Source of the DNA: Rehmannia glutinosa
Lineage: Eukaryota; Streptophyta; Magnoliopsida; Lamiales; Orobanchaceae
Length of the DNA stretch: 64,000 nucleotides
Assembly (NCBI GenBank): GCA_016081115.2
Contig: CM071935.1
Coordinates: 24,470,653-24,534,652 of the forward strand
Reading direction: 5' to 3'
The notes below the pieces were generated by a model, which saw only the letters and a program-made list of their open reading frames with translations, was not told the origin of the DNA and made no database searches. Numbering within the stretch: the stretch's first letter is position 1; every line of letters begins with the position of its first letter. Position numbers and translations under genes: made by a program. Positions 45,444-57,750 of the stretch are shown here, one piece after another.

Positions 45444-48400
45444 TCATCTCCTTCGCTGTCTCCTTCTTTCTTCTTCAGCTCTATCGTCTTATGGTCTCTT
45501 TCTCTTCTTTTCTTCTTCAGCTGTTTTCTTTCTCTCGTAGGCTTTTCTGGCAGCTTCATCTTTTCTTCTTCTTTCTTGTCTTTCTTCCCACAGCTGAGTT
45601 TGTCTTTTATTTTCTTCTTCAATCCTCTTGACATAGTCAGCATTCTTCCTTGACACTTCCCTGTTGGCTACTTCGTCATACCCAACCCAATAGATCCCTC
45701 ATTTCTTTCCTGGATCTATATATTCGATATTTTTGGGTAGAGGTCTAGGTCTAAAACCTCTTCCTCCACTACTTCTACCTCTTCCTCTGGGTGTGTATTG
45801 TACTGGGGCCTTCTTCTTTCCAAAGAGAGTGACTCTAGAGTCTCTTTGCTGTCGCTTTCTTCGCACAAACTTGAGGCCTTTTTCCCAATACAAGTCCCAG
45901 GCCTGGGCTATGGACATGCCTTCAAAGTATCCTTCGGATTCGAGCGTTTTGAATTCATCAACTGATCTAGGCTCGGTTCCGACGTCTGAAATGGCATTAG
46001 TTTCTCTTCCTGCTGGAATGCCTCCGTATTGTTTCAATATGTCCATCACACGGGCATCCATTTTTCCTTCAACCTCCTTCATCCCTGCTTCTACTATTTT
46101 CCTCTTCTCAGACATGGGCACAACAGAGTGTTGGAGCGGCAGAGTCACTGGAAGTTTGCTTATGATGTTAGCTGTGACAAGTCCTTATTGAGGGGTTCTA
46201 GCAACCATTAAAGTCATGTCTTTCGAACCTTCTCCCTCAACGGATTTTCCCTTTTCCTTCCTCTGATCCTCAGTTGTCTTCTTCTTCACAGTTGCTTCCT
46301 TCTCAACCGCAGACCCTTCCAATTTCTTCTTTAGGTATTCCTTTTCCCCCTTTTTGGCATCATCAAAGGAGAGAGGAAGCCCTGGGAATAGACCAGCCAA
46401 CATGAAGTCTAGGCGGCTGATAGCTGAATTATGCTTTGAATCTGCGGAGTATCTTTGCACGCAGTCGGAGAGCGGGTGGCTTTTGATTGATTGCCACCAG
46501 CTTCATTTCACTATAAGGAGGGCTGAATTTATTGTTCATAGTCTCCTCGACGCCTTGAGAGTTATTTCTTGTGGAATTCACGCAGTAGTTGCATTTCAGT
46601 GTTGTGAGATTCATGCATTCTATCAATGTTTTCTTGCATTCGTCTCTTCATATCAGCATTATCAGCGCTCCAGATTAACATCTTGTTATACAATGCCTTA
46701 AAGTATCGAACCTGTTACACATGCAATGTTCGCTGCTGTTGCCACCATTCCTGGATCCTGACTATTATTCCACGCAGATCGGCAGTAAGATTAGCATCTA
46801 TGTTATCCAGCCTCATGTCCAGTGAGGCCTGGTGCCTTTCCATCTTCTCTATCTCTGCAAAAATCGCCTTGAAGACTTCTTGAACTTCAGCTGTTACCTC
46901 CATCTCAGCTGGTGGCCAAGCAGCGTCAAAGTCAAAGTCTGCTGGGACGATGGTATCTGTGGGAATAACTGGATCAGGTTTGTGGAAGCGCCTCTTGTCT
47001 CGAGCTGATTCTTCATCAAGGCCCGACAGCTCCAGTGAGGAGGGAAGCGTTTCTTCAAATGCATCATCACGGACATAGGGAATCTGTTCAATTGTAACTC
47101 GTGGCCGTGATGTGCCCGGTTGAGTCGATTCTGCTGCGGCTTGGGAAGCCTGCGCAGTTGACTGTGATGCAGATCTGTTGTGGTATGGACCCAACAAGCT
47201 AAGCCTCAGCTGTCTCAACAACTTCGTTGGTCTCAACTAGTTTTTCCATTTGAGTTGTCTGGTCCTCGACCGTATCAGTAGCGTCATCGGACGATGATGA
47301 GACTTGAAGGGGTGGCTCATCATCAAAGTTGAACTTTTGACGAGCAGCCTTGAATTTTGGCTTACTCGTGCTGGGAAGAACATCCCCAACTGAGTCGTTT
47401 GGACTTGCGATAGGGGATGACTCAACTTCATCTTCACCTTCAGATCCCAGAAAAGTTACATCAGGATTGTCTTGGGAATCGTGAAGGGCACTTATCTCTT
47501 TCTCAATTGCATCAATGACAGGAGGAATGTTTTGCGTTAGTGTTTCATTACCTCGGTAAGTCTCAACCTCCCGTTGGCCTTCACTACCTCCTGCAATCTC
47601 TACTGCAGCGAGGCCTTAGACAATCCCTTCGACAGTCTCAACTGTCTTAGGGTCTTCAGAGATGGCATCCACTGGAGTATTAACTCCATGGATTGCACTT
47701 TCATTGCCCAGAGTGTTAACTCCCGGGGCAGATCCATCATGTGCCTCGACTACATCAACAGTATCATTGGCCTGCAGAGCAGTTGGCACCTCAGCTGAGA
47801 CAGTCTCAACTGTCTGAGCCTCTTCAGTGACAGCTTGCTGTGTTTCGTTTTCTTTTTCCTTCTCCACTTCGCCTCCGAGATTCATGGTGGAGTTGTTTGC
47901 AGCAACCTCCGACCTAGCTGCAGTGGAGGGAGTTTCCCCCTCAGCTAGCACACCAGCTGAGTGACTTGAATTGGGGTCACTCTTCTCCAAACTCCCGGTT
48001 GTTTCCTGTGAGTGTTCAACCATTGGGGCAGGTGGTAAGACACCTTCAGTAGGGGTTCGCTATACTTGGGTCCCCGAATTCCAAGTTTCATCGCCATTTC
48101 CCTTAGAACCTTCCTCAGAGTGAGTTGGGGCAGTGGTCGCAGCAACAACAATTGCAATCTGCTGCACCACTCCCATAGGGTCAATTTCCAGTTGTGATTT
48201 GGAAGACTCTCATGGTCCTTCCATCAACTGTTGCTCATGCATCATCCTGGATTCCCGCATGGCTTGCTGCGTTTCTAGCTCTTCTGTCGCAGCAGCAGGG
48301 TCCAAATCTTCATCACTTTCTGAAAGTATGTCAAGATGTAAATGAGTGTGATCAGTGATTCCAGTTAGAGGACAAATACTGGCTTTCGCACGAGTGGCTG

Positions 48401-50078
48401 TTTCCTCTACTGCCCTAGCCTGTTTGTTTTCCTTTCGAATTTGCAGCATGTTGATGCAGTTATCCTCATCAAGGGGTTGCAGCACTGTATCAACTTCAAG
48501 GAACCTAAAGAGTTCCTCTTCCTCCTCTACAAACTCTGGGTGTTCAAACTGCACCCTAGAGTGACTCAACTTCCACTTCCTCCATTCTTGCAGACGATTT
48601 TAGACGTCTGGATATGGTGGAGATAGCGTGAGCACATCATCGTCATCATCTTTCTGCGGTACCTATTTCTCAGGAATGGAAGGTAGTAGAGGTTGCTGCT
48701 CTACACCCTCAGCAGCGTCTGTCATAGGCGGAGACACAGCCTTGTCGACAGGAGACTTGGCTATCTCAACTATTACTTGTTCCTCAGTTGTTCGGACTAC
48801 AGCTGGGTCTTTGGTTTACCTCTGCTGATCGGCATCAGCAGACTTGGCTATTGCATCTATACCTTCTGGAGACTATACTTCTCCAGCAGTCTACGATATC
48901 TTTTCCAGCTGAGTTGCAGACTCAGCTGTCTTCTCAAGCTCGGAAAGCTTGGAAATTCTTTTTCTTCTTTTTGTTTTCACCAGAGGAACATCTGGTTCCA
49001 CTTCCTCCGGTTCGTCGAAGGTAAATGCATTCGCAGTTATCTTAGAGGTAGTTGCCTTCCTTGTTGTGGCAGTCTTCTTCTTCTTAATCACTGGAGAAGG
49101 TATTAATGGTTCCTTTTCCATTGCGGCTACAGGGGCAGGAGACACGACCGGGGGCGGTGACTGACTCAGGCTGGGGCAAAGTGCGATTTTCCTTTTCTTT
49201 CTCTGCAGGGGCGCATAGCTTCTTTGTAGTCATAGGGGGCAAACTTTCTTCTTGGGAGGGGAGGAGACAGTTGTATCTTCAGGGTTAGCTGATTCCCCCT
49301 CACTTGTATCCGCCCTCTTGGCGTAAGCTCTCTTCTTTGCTCTGGAGAGATTTGATCGAAACATCTTTTTGTTAACATGGAACGCATTTCCATGTCTGAG
49401 TGGAACTCCCTTCACCTCCATCAGCCGGCCAATAACAATGCCATACCCCAAGGATCCTCCAAAGGACCCATCGCCCTTGAAGGACTTGTTCCCAACATTT
49501 TGGCAGAGTCTGTTGTGGACGAGTTCTGCCCAGTTGACTTTCTTTTCTTCCATGATCTCAACCATGACAATCAGCTTATTTTTGGATAGCTGGTTATGGC
49601 TTCCAAACTTCATGTCTACGCATTTTGTGACGATATCCATCAGCTTGTGGTAATCGTCCTTCAGCATCTTCTTCTCAGCTATGTAAACCACCTTAGCAGC
49701 ACATTCCGGTCTAGCCACTTTCTTCCACGCAGCAGCCAGGTTTACCTCAGCCTCATAGATTTCCGGCACTCTTTCCACTGGTAGCAAACAGTGTTCCGCT
49801 AAATCCTTAGCAGTGATTGTGAATTCTTTGCCGTGAACAGAGGACTTGATGCCCTCGTCGTGAACTTCAGCGTTCACGTAGAACTGAGCTACTTCTTCAA
49901 TATAAGTCATCTGAAACTCCATCGTGAGAAATAGTTTCAGCCCAAACTTCTCCACTTTCTCAGCTATCTTCTTCACAAAGGTTTCATCGGACCCCTGTTT
50001 AATCATTCCTTCGAAATCCACAGTAGAGCCAGTGTGGATTTGTTTTCCCAACTTAACAAAATCGTAAGTAGATGCCAT
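45444..50078 (-). pseudogene. Giant 3' ORF of element C (about 1,545 codons with stops)
   Basis: The first 282 codons are open (50078-49230). They comprise MASTYDFVKLGKQIHTGSTV, a helical domain with QMTYIEEVAQFYVNAEVHDE, FTITAKDLAEHCLLP, YHKLMDIVTKCVDMKFGS and VNWAELVHNRLCQN, then a Lys/Pro-rich linker with KKRAYAKRAD. This resembles plant envelope-like / putative plant transposon protein domains (PF20167-like from memory). Later blocks are an acidic EEEEELFRFLEVD segment (about 48500), Glu/Thr/Val-rich low complexity (48023-47616), DFDFDAAWPPAE and MERHQASLDMRLD (47236-46715), MDARVMDILKQYGG (about 46050), an RG box GRGRSSGGRGF (about 45770), and a Glu/Arg coiled coil to TGA 45446-45444. 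Stops and shifts separate these blocks. No transmembrane helix was seen, so an envelope role is not supported. Confidence 0.8.
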
Positions 50079-50633
50079 TTCTTGAAGATTTGCCGAACAA
50101 AACTTTAGAAATTCACTTTGGAGATCTATAGAGTTTTGAGAGAAAAGTTGCTTTCTTGCTTTGAGAGAGATGAACAGTTTGTGTAAAGTGAGAAAGAAAA
50201 ATGGACAAAATAGTATATATGTGGGTTATAAAAGGACGTGCACACGGTTTTTGAAATTTGATCAAGATCAACGGCTCAGATTTCGCATGCCGATTAGCAT
50301 TTAATTTCTCGTATTTAATGCAGCAGCATTTATATCCAATCATAAGCTTGGTATGCAGCTTTTGACTGTACACGTCATAATTACGCTGACGTCATTCTTA
50401 AAAACATTCCCGCTTAGTAAAAACGACAGTGTTTTTGTCACTTTGCTCATAAATGACTTAGCTTACTTCTTAGCTGATTCAACTCTTTTTCTCTCTATTT
50501 ACATAGTGACTCAGCTGTCAGCTAACTCGGTGCAGCTGACTTTCCGATACGGCTTAATTACTTGGTTGATTCAAGAGCTTCACTCTTCTCCCATCTTTTA
50601 CGTTTCATCTCTTTTCCGTGAGTCTTCTGATTG
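50079..50633 (-). promoter_or_regulatory. Internal promoter-like region for the 3' ORF of C
   Basis: On minus, in order towards the ATG: TGACGTCA (50394-50387) and a second TGACG (50377-50373), 16 bp apart start to start, resembling an as-1/bZIP pair; CCGTTGATCTTGATCA near 50270; TTTTATAACCC and ATATATACTATT (about 50233-50211) as TATA candidates; then a TC-rich leader of about 110 nt. The layout matches a plant gene 5' end and is conserved with A and B. Promoter activity is inferred. Confidence 0.55.
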
Positions 50634-53600
50634 TTAACTCAGTTCAATCAACCCTAACTCATGCTTGAGTTCTTCAAATCTTGATTCACATAATGGCTTT
50701 GTGAATATGTCAGCTAATTGTTTATCAGTTGAGATGTATTTCAAGGTGATGTCCTTGTTTTCAACATGATCTCTTATAAAATGATATCTAACATCAATTT
50801 GCTTTGTTCTTGAGTGCAGCACATGATTTTGAGTGTTTGCAATAGCACTTGTGTTATCAAACATAATTGGAATTTCTTTTTCTTCAACATCATAATCTCT
50901 CAACTGTTGTCTCATCCATAAGACTTGGGCACAACAGCTGCCCGCGGCTATGTACTATGCTTCAGCTGTGGATGTTGGTATTGCATTTTGCTTCTTGCTG
51001 AACCACGAAACCAATCTGTTTCCAAGCATTTGACATGTACCTGGAGTACTCTTCCTGTCAACTCTACATCCAACATAGTCAGAATCTGAGTAACCAATAA
51101 GCTTGAATCCCCTTCCTTTGGATACCATAAGCCGACTTCCTGGCATCCCTTCAAATATCTTAGGATTCTCTTGGTTGCAGTCATATGGCTTTCTTTTGGT
51201 GCAGATTGAAATCTTGCACATACACCTACAGCAAAGGTGATGTATGGCCTACTTGATGTGAGATAGAGCAATGATCCAATAAGTGCTCTGTATCTAGTTT
51301 GATCCACAGGCTTGCCATCTGCATCCATATCCATCTTGACTGATGTATTCATTGGTATTTTCACAGAAGACTTCTCTCCCATACCAAATTTCTTCATTAA
51401 ATCTCTGGTATACTTTGTTTGACTTATGAAGGTTCCATCCTTCAGCTGTTTAACTTGATGTCCAAGAAAGAATGTCAGTTCTCCCATCATGCTCATTTCA
51501 AATTTGCCTTGCATGAGGTTTGAGAATTTATCACACAGCTCTTTGTTTGTGGATCCAAAAATGATGTCATCCACATATATTTGAACAAGCAGTATACTCT
51601 CTCCATCTTGAATTCTGAGGAGTGTTTTATACACTTTGCCTTTGGTGAATCCATTATCTGTCAGAAATTGAGACAATGTATCATACCATGCTCTAGGTGC
51701 CTGTTTCAATCCATATATAGCTTTCTTGAGCTTGTACACATTATCTCCAAGAGTCTTCTGCTCAAATCCAGGAGGTTGTTCAACATAGACTTCTTCCTCC
51801 AATAATGCATTCAAGAATGCACTTTTTACGTCCATTTGATATACAATGAAGTTCTTGTGAGCAGCATAGGCAAGAAACATCCTTATTGCTTCTAATCTTG
51901 CAACAGGGGCAAAGGTTTCATCAAAATCTATTCCTTCTTCTTGGCAATACCCTTTGGCTACCAGTCTTGCTTTGTTTCTTACCACAGAACCGTCTTCATT
52001 CATCTTTTTTCTGAACACCTATTTTGTGCCAATGACATTTTGATGGGTTGGTCTTTGAACCAATTCCCAAACTTTATTTCTCTCAAATTGATTCAGCTCT
52101 TCTTGCATGGCTTGAATCCAATGTGTGTCATCTAGTGCTTGGGACACATCTTTAGGTTCTATTTGGGAAATAAAACAAGTGAACATTGCTTCTTGTTGAG
52201 ATCTGGATCTGGTTCTTACACCATCTCTTACATTTCCAATGATTAGCTCTGGTGGATGGTCTCTCAGCCATCTCACATCAGGTTGGAGTAAGTTAGCTAG
52301 GTTCAGTCGTCTTGCAGTTGTGTTATCTTGAGCAACTCTCTCATCATCACTTAGCTGCAGATTGTCCAGCTGTCTTTGAGATTCAGCTATCTCATCTTCA
52401 CCTTGATTAATTATTCCAGCTTCAGCTTCAACATAGGGACTCTTCTGCACAGTTGACTGATTCAGCTTATCAGCTAACTCTTCAAGATCTTCTCCATTTA
52501 CATTAGGTTCATCAAAAACCACATGGATAGACACTTCTGTGACCATAGTCCTTTTATTCAGTACTCTATAGGCTTTGCTCTCAGCTGAGTATCCCAAAAA
52601 GATACCTTGATCAGCTTTAGCATCAAAAGCCTTTAAATTGTCTTTGCCATTATTATGGATGAAGCATTTACATCCAAATATTTTAAAATATGCAACATTT
52701 GGCTTCCTCCCTGTCCAAATCTCATAGGGTGTCTTTGTCAGCCGTGTATTTATCATGCATCTATTTTGAGTATAGCATGCAGTGTTTATAGCTTCAGGCC
52801 AAAATCTTTTAGGCAGCCCTGCTTCAGCTAACATGGTCCTTGCTGCTTCTTTGATAGTTCTGTTCCTTCTTTCTGCAACTCCATTCTGATGTGGAGTCCT
52901 TGCTGCAGATAATTCATGAGCAATACCATTTTCAACACAATACTGAGTTATTATCCCATTGACAAACTTAGTTCCTCTATCAGATCTTATCTTTATAATG
53001 GTTTGACTTTTCTCATTTTGAATTCTCTTCATCAGCTGTGGTAGCTTTTGCAAGGTTTCTTTCTTTTTACACATGAAAACTGTCCATGTATATCTTGAAT
53101 AATCATCTACTACCACCAAGGTATATTTCTTTCCACTTATGCTAGCTGCTCAATCGACCAAATAAGTCCATATGCAGCAGATGCAATATTCTTGTTGAAG
53201 ATGGACATGACTTCTCTTTGAATGATGATTTGATCTGCTTTCCCATATGGCATGCATCACAAACACTTTCCTTCTTGTATACTGAGTCTGGGAGTCCTTC
53301 TACAAGATTACTCCTTGCAAGCTTATTAATTGTCTTGAAATTCAGGTGACTCAGCTTCTTGTGCCACAGCCAACTTGATTCGGCTGTACTCTTTGCTAGA
53401 AGGCAAGTGCTTGGTGTGGCAGTCGACCAGTCTACCACATACATTTTCATTTGTCTGCATCCTTGCAACACTACTTCATTTGATTCAGTATCTTTGATTT
53501 AGCACACTCCCATATTGAATCCAACATTATAGCCCTTGTCACAGAGTTGGCTGATGCTCAATAAGTTGAAATTGAGGCCTTCAACATATGCAATATCTGT

Positions 53601-53789
53601 GATTTCTAATCCATTTTTCTTAATGGATCCAGTGCCTCTAATTTCCCCTGGAGCTTCATTTCCTCCAAATATGACTTTTGCACCTTTAAATTCCTTGAAA
53701 TTTAACAGGTTTTTCTTGTTTCCTGTCATGTGTCTGGAACAGCCACTATCTATGTACCAGGTTCCTTGGCACTCAGCTGCTCCTTGAAC
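50634..53789 (-). pseudogene. pol of element C: PR-INT-RT-RNase H
   Basis: Protease WYIDSGCSRHMTGNKKN at about 53760-53700; GAG-pre-integrase LWHKKLSHLNFKTINK with CDACHMGKQ (53360-53240); a frameshift near 53142; integrase core VVVDDYSRYTW, IRSDRGTKFVNG and GVAERRNRTIKEAAR (53119-52840); the RT region from TKWVFRKKMN, where Trp is now TAG (52021-52019), through LYGLKQAPRAWYD-like IYGLKQAPRAW and YVDDIIFGSTN (catalytic DD kept); and RNase H with TAEA then TAG (50950-50948), ending STDKQLADIFTKPL and LIELS. Stops also occur at 53501-53499. This is typical copia order, inactive as read. Confidence 0.92.
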
Positions 53790-55037
53790 CTCATCTTCTT
53801 GGTCAGGTTGATCTTGTTCTTTATCCATTAGACAGATTAAGGCTTCTTCTTCAGAGTCACTTGAGTAGTCATCTTCACTACTCTCTGAGTCTGCTGCTTC
53901 TTTTGACTAAGTTGTATCAGCAGTCTCAGTAGCCAACATTGCTCTTTTCTTTTCTTGCCTTCTTTCTCTGAAGACTTTTCATTCTTCTTCATTCCTGTAT
54001 TTGTTGACTACAGGATATGAACAATCAATGGCATAGTGTCCTGGTTGTCTGCAATTCCAACACAGGTTCTCAACTTTTTGGTCAGCTCTTTCATTTCTTG
54101 GGTTGTCAGCTCTTTGATATTCGACCATTTGATATTCAGCTCTTTTTGGTGGCCTATCTTCCCTTGATTTGGAGGGAGTTGAGTGTCTTCTGGAGGATTC
54201 ACCTTTGCCCCTTTTGTAGTTATTGTTGAAGAACTTGTTGAATCTTTTAACCAACAAGGCAATCTCCTCATGGTCAATGACTTCTTTAACCTCAGCTCTC
54301 TTTCCATCCTTAACTATCAGTGCAGCTGTTTTGGGCACAGCTGTCTCTTCCTGATCCTTTCTTCTCAGCTCAAACTCATAGGCTTTGAGGTCTGAGAATA
54401 GTTCATGATTGGATGTTTTTTATAGGTCTATCGAGTGCCTTAGAGCCATTGTCTTCATTTCCCACTCAGCTGGGAGGCTCATTAATATCTTCATACACAT
54501 CTCCTTCTGTGTGTATTCTTTCCCAAGTGCTAAGAGCTCATTGGTAATTTCAGTGAATGTAGCATCCAGCTGGTCCATCGTTTCACCTGAAAGCATTTTA
54601 AAGTTTTCAAATTTCTGAATAACAACAGATAATTTGTTTTCCTTGATTTGCTCAGATCCTTCACAAATTAGGGTTAGTTTATCCCAGATCTCTTTGGATG
54701 TCTTGCAAGATTTAACTTTGTTGAACATGGCTTTGTCCAAAGTCTTGTAAAGTATATCATTGGCCACATTGTCCAAGTTGTATCATTTTCTGTCATCATT
54801 TGTCCATTCAGCTCTTGGTTTATCAACCATAGCTGGTCTAGGAGCAGCAGCTTCTTCTCCTTCAGCTGCAACTTCTCTCCTTACAGCTGTGTTCACCTTC
54901 AATATTTGCAGTGGCCCATCTTCTATTACTATCCACATCTCATCATGTAAAGCTGATAGATGAGCATGCATGCGTATTTTCCAGTCATCAAATTCTTCAA
55001 TGGTGAACATAGGAATGTGTGTCAAATTTGCTTCCAT
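53790..55037 (-). pseudogene. gag of element C
   Basis: It starts MEANLTHIPMFTIEEFDDWKI (ATG 55037-55035). The frame is interrupted by TGA 54785-54783, TAA 54422-54420 and TGA 53981-53979, with a TAG near 53909-53907. The zinc knuckle CWNCRQPGHYAIDC (about 54064-54023) has the complete CCHC set, unlike A. GAG joins the protease region in frame (GATGAG|GTTCAAGG). The long frame 54776-54420 carries KSCKTSKEIWDKL and the Gag helical part. Confidence 0.88.
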
Positions 55038-55149
55038 GATAACAACTTTGCTGAATAAAAAGAGTTTTTGAAAGAGCAAGTGTTAAAACTTCTTTGAGAA
55101 ATTGAAGATCTAGTTTAGTAACCAGTGCGGAAGGCTCAATGAACCAACC

Positions 55150-55161
55150 GCTCTGATACCA
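55150..55161 (-). other. Primer binding site of C (tRNA-iMet)
   Basis: TGGTATCAGAGC on minus, two bases from the 5' LTR end, is a perfect initiator tRNA-Met complement. Confidence 0.88.
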
Positions 55162-55163
55162 CT

Positions 55164-56732
55164 TGTAGGTCCCAAGGGGTGTGAGTAAGGTTTAGAAGGG
55201 GGGTTGAATAAACCTTACCAACTTTTCAATTTAGTCCTTTTAAATTGTTCAGAGTTAATTTCACAGTTAAGTCCTTGATGGACAGCTAAGTTAGTTAACC
55301 AGTAGAGTTAGCCACTCAACAGACTCGACTGAGATGTTGATAGAATAACTCAGCTGCTTAGTCTTATACTTAACTTGGTTGTGATAAGATTTTCAGCGGA
55401 AGACTTAACACCCTTGAATTTGGTTTAAGTTTGTTTTAACACTAAGTTTTAGCACTTGGTTAATTATCAATTGGATAGCAAATTATCAGCAGATTTTAAA
55501 TAATATGCAGTAAGTAAATGCTGAAATGTAATTGACACAATAAATTTTATAGAGGTTCGAAGATGGGGTAATTCTTCTAATCCTCTCTGCTCCAACTCCT
55601 GGAGGAATCCACTAAGTATTGATCGAGTATAAAGTGGTTATCACCCGGATGCAAGTCTTGATCACACAAATGACTTGATCCTTTGGGACTCAGTCTGGAG
55701 ATGCCTTGGTCACACAGCTAGCTTCTCGTACGACTCAGCTTCTTCACAGGGCAGCTGCCTTGCTACTACAACCCACTTGCTCAAGTTTCATGGATTTGAT
55801 CACGAAGCCCTCCAATAACTTGAGACTGGTTCGACCTTGAACCTTCCTACAATCCTCCTTGGAATGTAGACCCCTTTTGATTTTTCAGAAATTTCCTCTT
55901 CAACAGTTTGAAGTTGTCTCTCCTTCACAGGTTGATGTTGGATCGATTTCCTTCGAAGTTTAGCTTGAGGATTTGCTTGAATAACTTGAGAGTATTTGCA
56001 AGTTTACAGCTTGAGTAATAGCTTGAATGTTCGTGGTTCAGGTCTCCTTCTCTCAAATTGATTCCTCAGCCTTTTATAGTGTTCTTTTGAAAATCTGCCC
56101 GTTGAAGAGATAGGCTAATTTTTAAAAGACACTTGTGGTCGTTGGCTTGTCTTGTTGCAGTTCTTGAAATTGACATTTCCTCGTATTGAATGAACCTTCA
56201 GCTGTTCAGGGTTCTGACACAGGTGCAGTGCTTCTCATTGGTTTATTACTTTTGCACGCTTCTGGGACTGTGCACTTTAAGAAAGGTAGCATGGAAGTAT
56301 TACTTGTTTAAGTAACTTTCTTGACTTATGTGCAACGGATCCTTTTTCAGTTATCTTGACTTGACTGCAATTTTCTAACTTCCCCAGGTGACTTCGAGTC
56401 AGCTCCCAATGATTGGACGACTCATCTGTCACTTCAACTTGAGACTTGGCTATCTTGAGTTGACTTGACTGACACTTCTCATAGTTGTATCATAGCTGCT
56501 ACACTTTCAGTCGAGTTGTTGTCTTCTTTTCGTTGCTACACTCAGCTGCTTCACGGCGGAGTCTTCATCCCAGTCTTCAGTTGACTTCTTGTATGTTCAG
56601 GCGTAGCTGACTTGACTCAGCTAGTACAACCCTATCTATTACAATACACATTATAAAGAAAATGGGGTGCCAACTTTCTAGTCTAAGTTTTACATGGCAT
56701 TCATCAAAATCTAAACAGTAAATTTCCCAACA
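55164..56732 (-). repeat. 5' LTR of element C
   Basis: On plus it reads TGTAGGTCCC ... TTCCCAACA, flanked by GTATT at 56733. The inner landmarks match those of the 3' LTR. Confidence 0.92.
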
Positions 56733-56760
56733 GTATTATATTTTTAATTCAGTTACGTAC

Positions 56761-57660
56761 CTTTTCTATCGCGTTAGAAATCACTTGGTCTTGGTCAGTG
56801 ATTATAGTTATAGGACACTTTCCTCCCATGGCTTTTTTAAAAACCACAAAAACCCATTCAAATGTTTCGGTCTTTTCGTTCGATGGTTGATGCCAACTAT
56901 TGGAGCACATATCAAATTATATATGTTTGTGCGATATGTTGTGTCAAAAATGACAACATCCCCAAATATTTCATAATCTTCTCTCATCATCGAATCTCTC
57001 TAAAAAACATTGCTCAATTTGGCCATCTCATCCAGCTTAACTCTGCAATAGAAGTCCTCGTCGGACTGTTGTTGGTAAAACATTTCAACAAGTGTTTGTG
57101 CATCCCCACCTTCTATTTCTTTCAATTTCAGACGATTCACAAAATTTAGATGATCTTTTATAGTGTGTCCAACACTATAATCTCCTCCAGCTTCATGTGC
57201 CATATAACGGTAAGAATCTATTGGTCTCATTCAGGAAGAGATCATATCTTCTTGCCCTTTTCACTTGTAATCTTTCTCTCAGAACGATGAATGTGGTTCC
57301 ACTCTTTTCTTGTAAACGGATGATTATGCTCTATGACATGGCTCAAGACTTCATAATGATCTTCGTCATTTAATTTCACCCTCAATGAAGCATTACATCC
57401 GGTACGTGTGATAGGGAAATTTTTCTTTTTTTCATTTTTGGAATTTATGTCCAAATTTCCAGATCTCCTAAATCCTTCACAAGAGCATACAAAATATTTT
57501 TCTGTCACAACTCCATTAGCTTGAGTTCGAGTTGTTGCTTTACGAATGTTAAACCCGAGTGCACGGCTATGGTCCCTATACAACTTATGCATGTCATCAA
57601 TTGTCTTCCTTTTCAACCCAATAAGGGAACCCGATACATCCACACATTCATTGGTGTAGT
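56761..57660 (-). pseudogene. FAR1/FRS-type gene, DNA-binding and MULE core exon
   Basis: It starts after TTTCTAG (minus) with DYTNECVDVSGSLIG. The FAR1 DNA-binding domain follows (FVCSCEGFRRSG ... TRTGCNASLRVKL ... EHNHPFTRKEW), giving a C-x-C, C and HNH zinc pattern. The MULE transposase domain has FGDVVIFDTTYRTN (first catalytic Asp), APIVGINHRTK and TIITDQDQVI (second Asp), ending AIEK at the GTACGT donor. Lesions are a stop and shift near 57240-57230, TAG for Trp in NVF*RD near 57000, and a one-base shift after NHRTK near 56880. Confidence 0.75.
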
Positions 57661-57750
57661 CTAGAAATATTTAAAAAAATCACAGGACAGATTAATAGAT
57701 GTAGGTACTTTTGGAGAAAATAGTAATACTTATGCAGTAAAATGTGATAC

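Larger units (their letters stand above)
43581..56732 (-). mobile_element. Sirevirus-like Ty1/copia element C (minus), best-preserved copy
   Basis: It is 13,152 bp long with two similar LTRs (55164-56732 5', 43581-45148 3'), PBS, gag, pol, long 3' ORF and PPT. It inserted in the intron between the MULE-core exon (ending 56761) and the C-terminal exon (starting 43390) of the FAR1-type gene. Fewer frameshifts than A or B suggest a younger or better-resolved copy, but at least seven stops in gag-pol prevent autonomy. It lacks A's 1.1-kb GT-AG segment. Confidence 0.93.

Noticed and set aside
49230..50078. Calling the 3' ORF an envelope protein
   Set aside because: No signal peptide, transmembrane helix or cysteine-rich pattern was seen; only the position after pol matches envelope-like ORFs.
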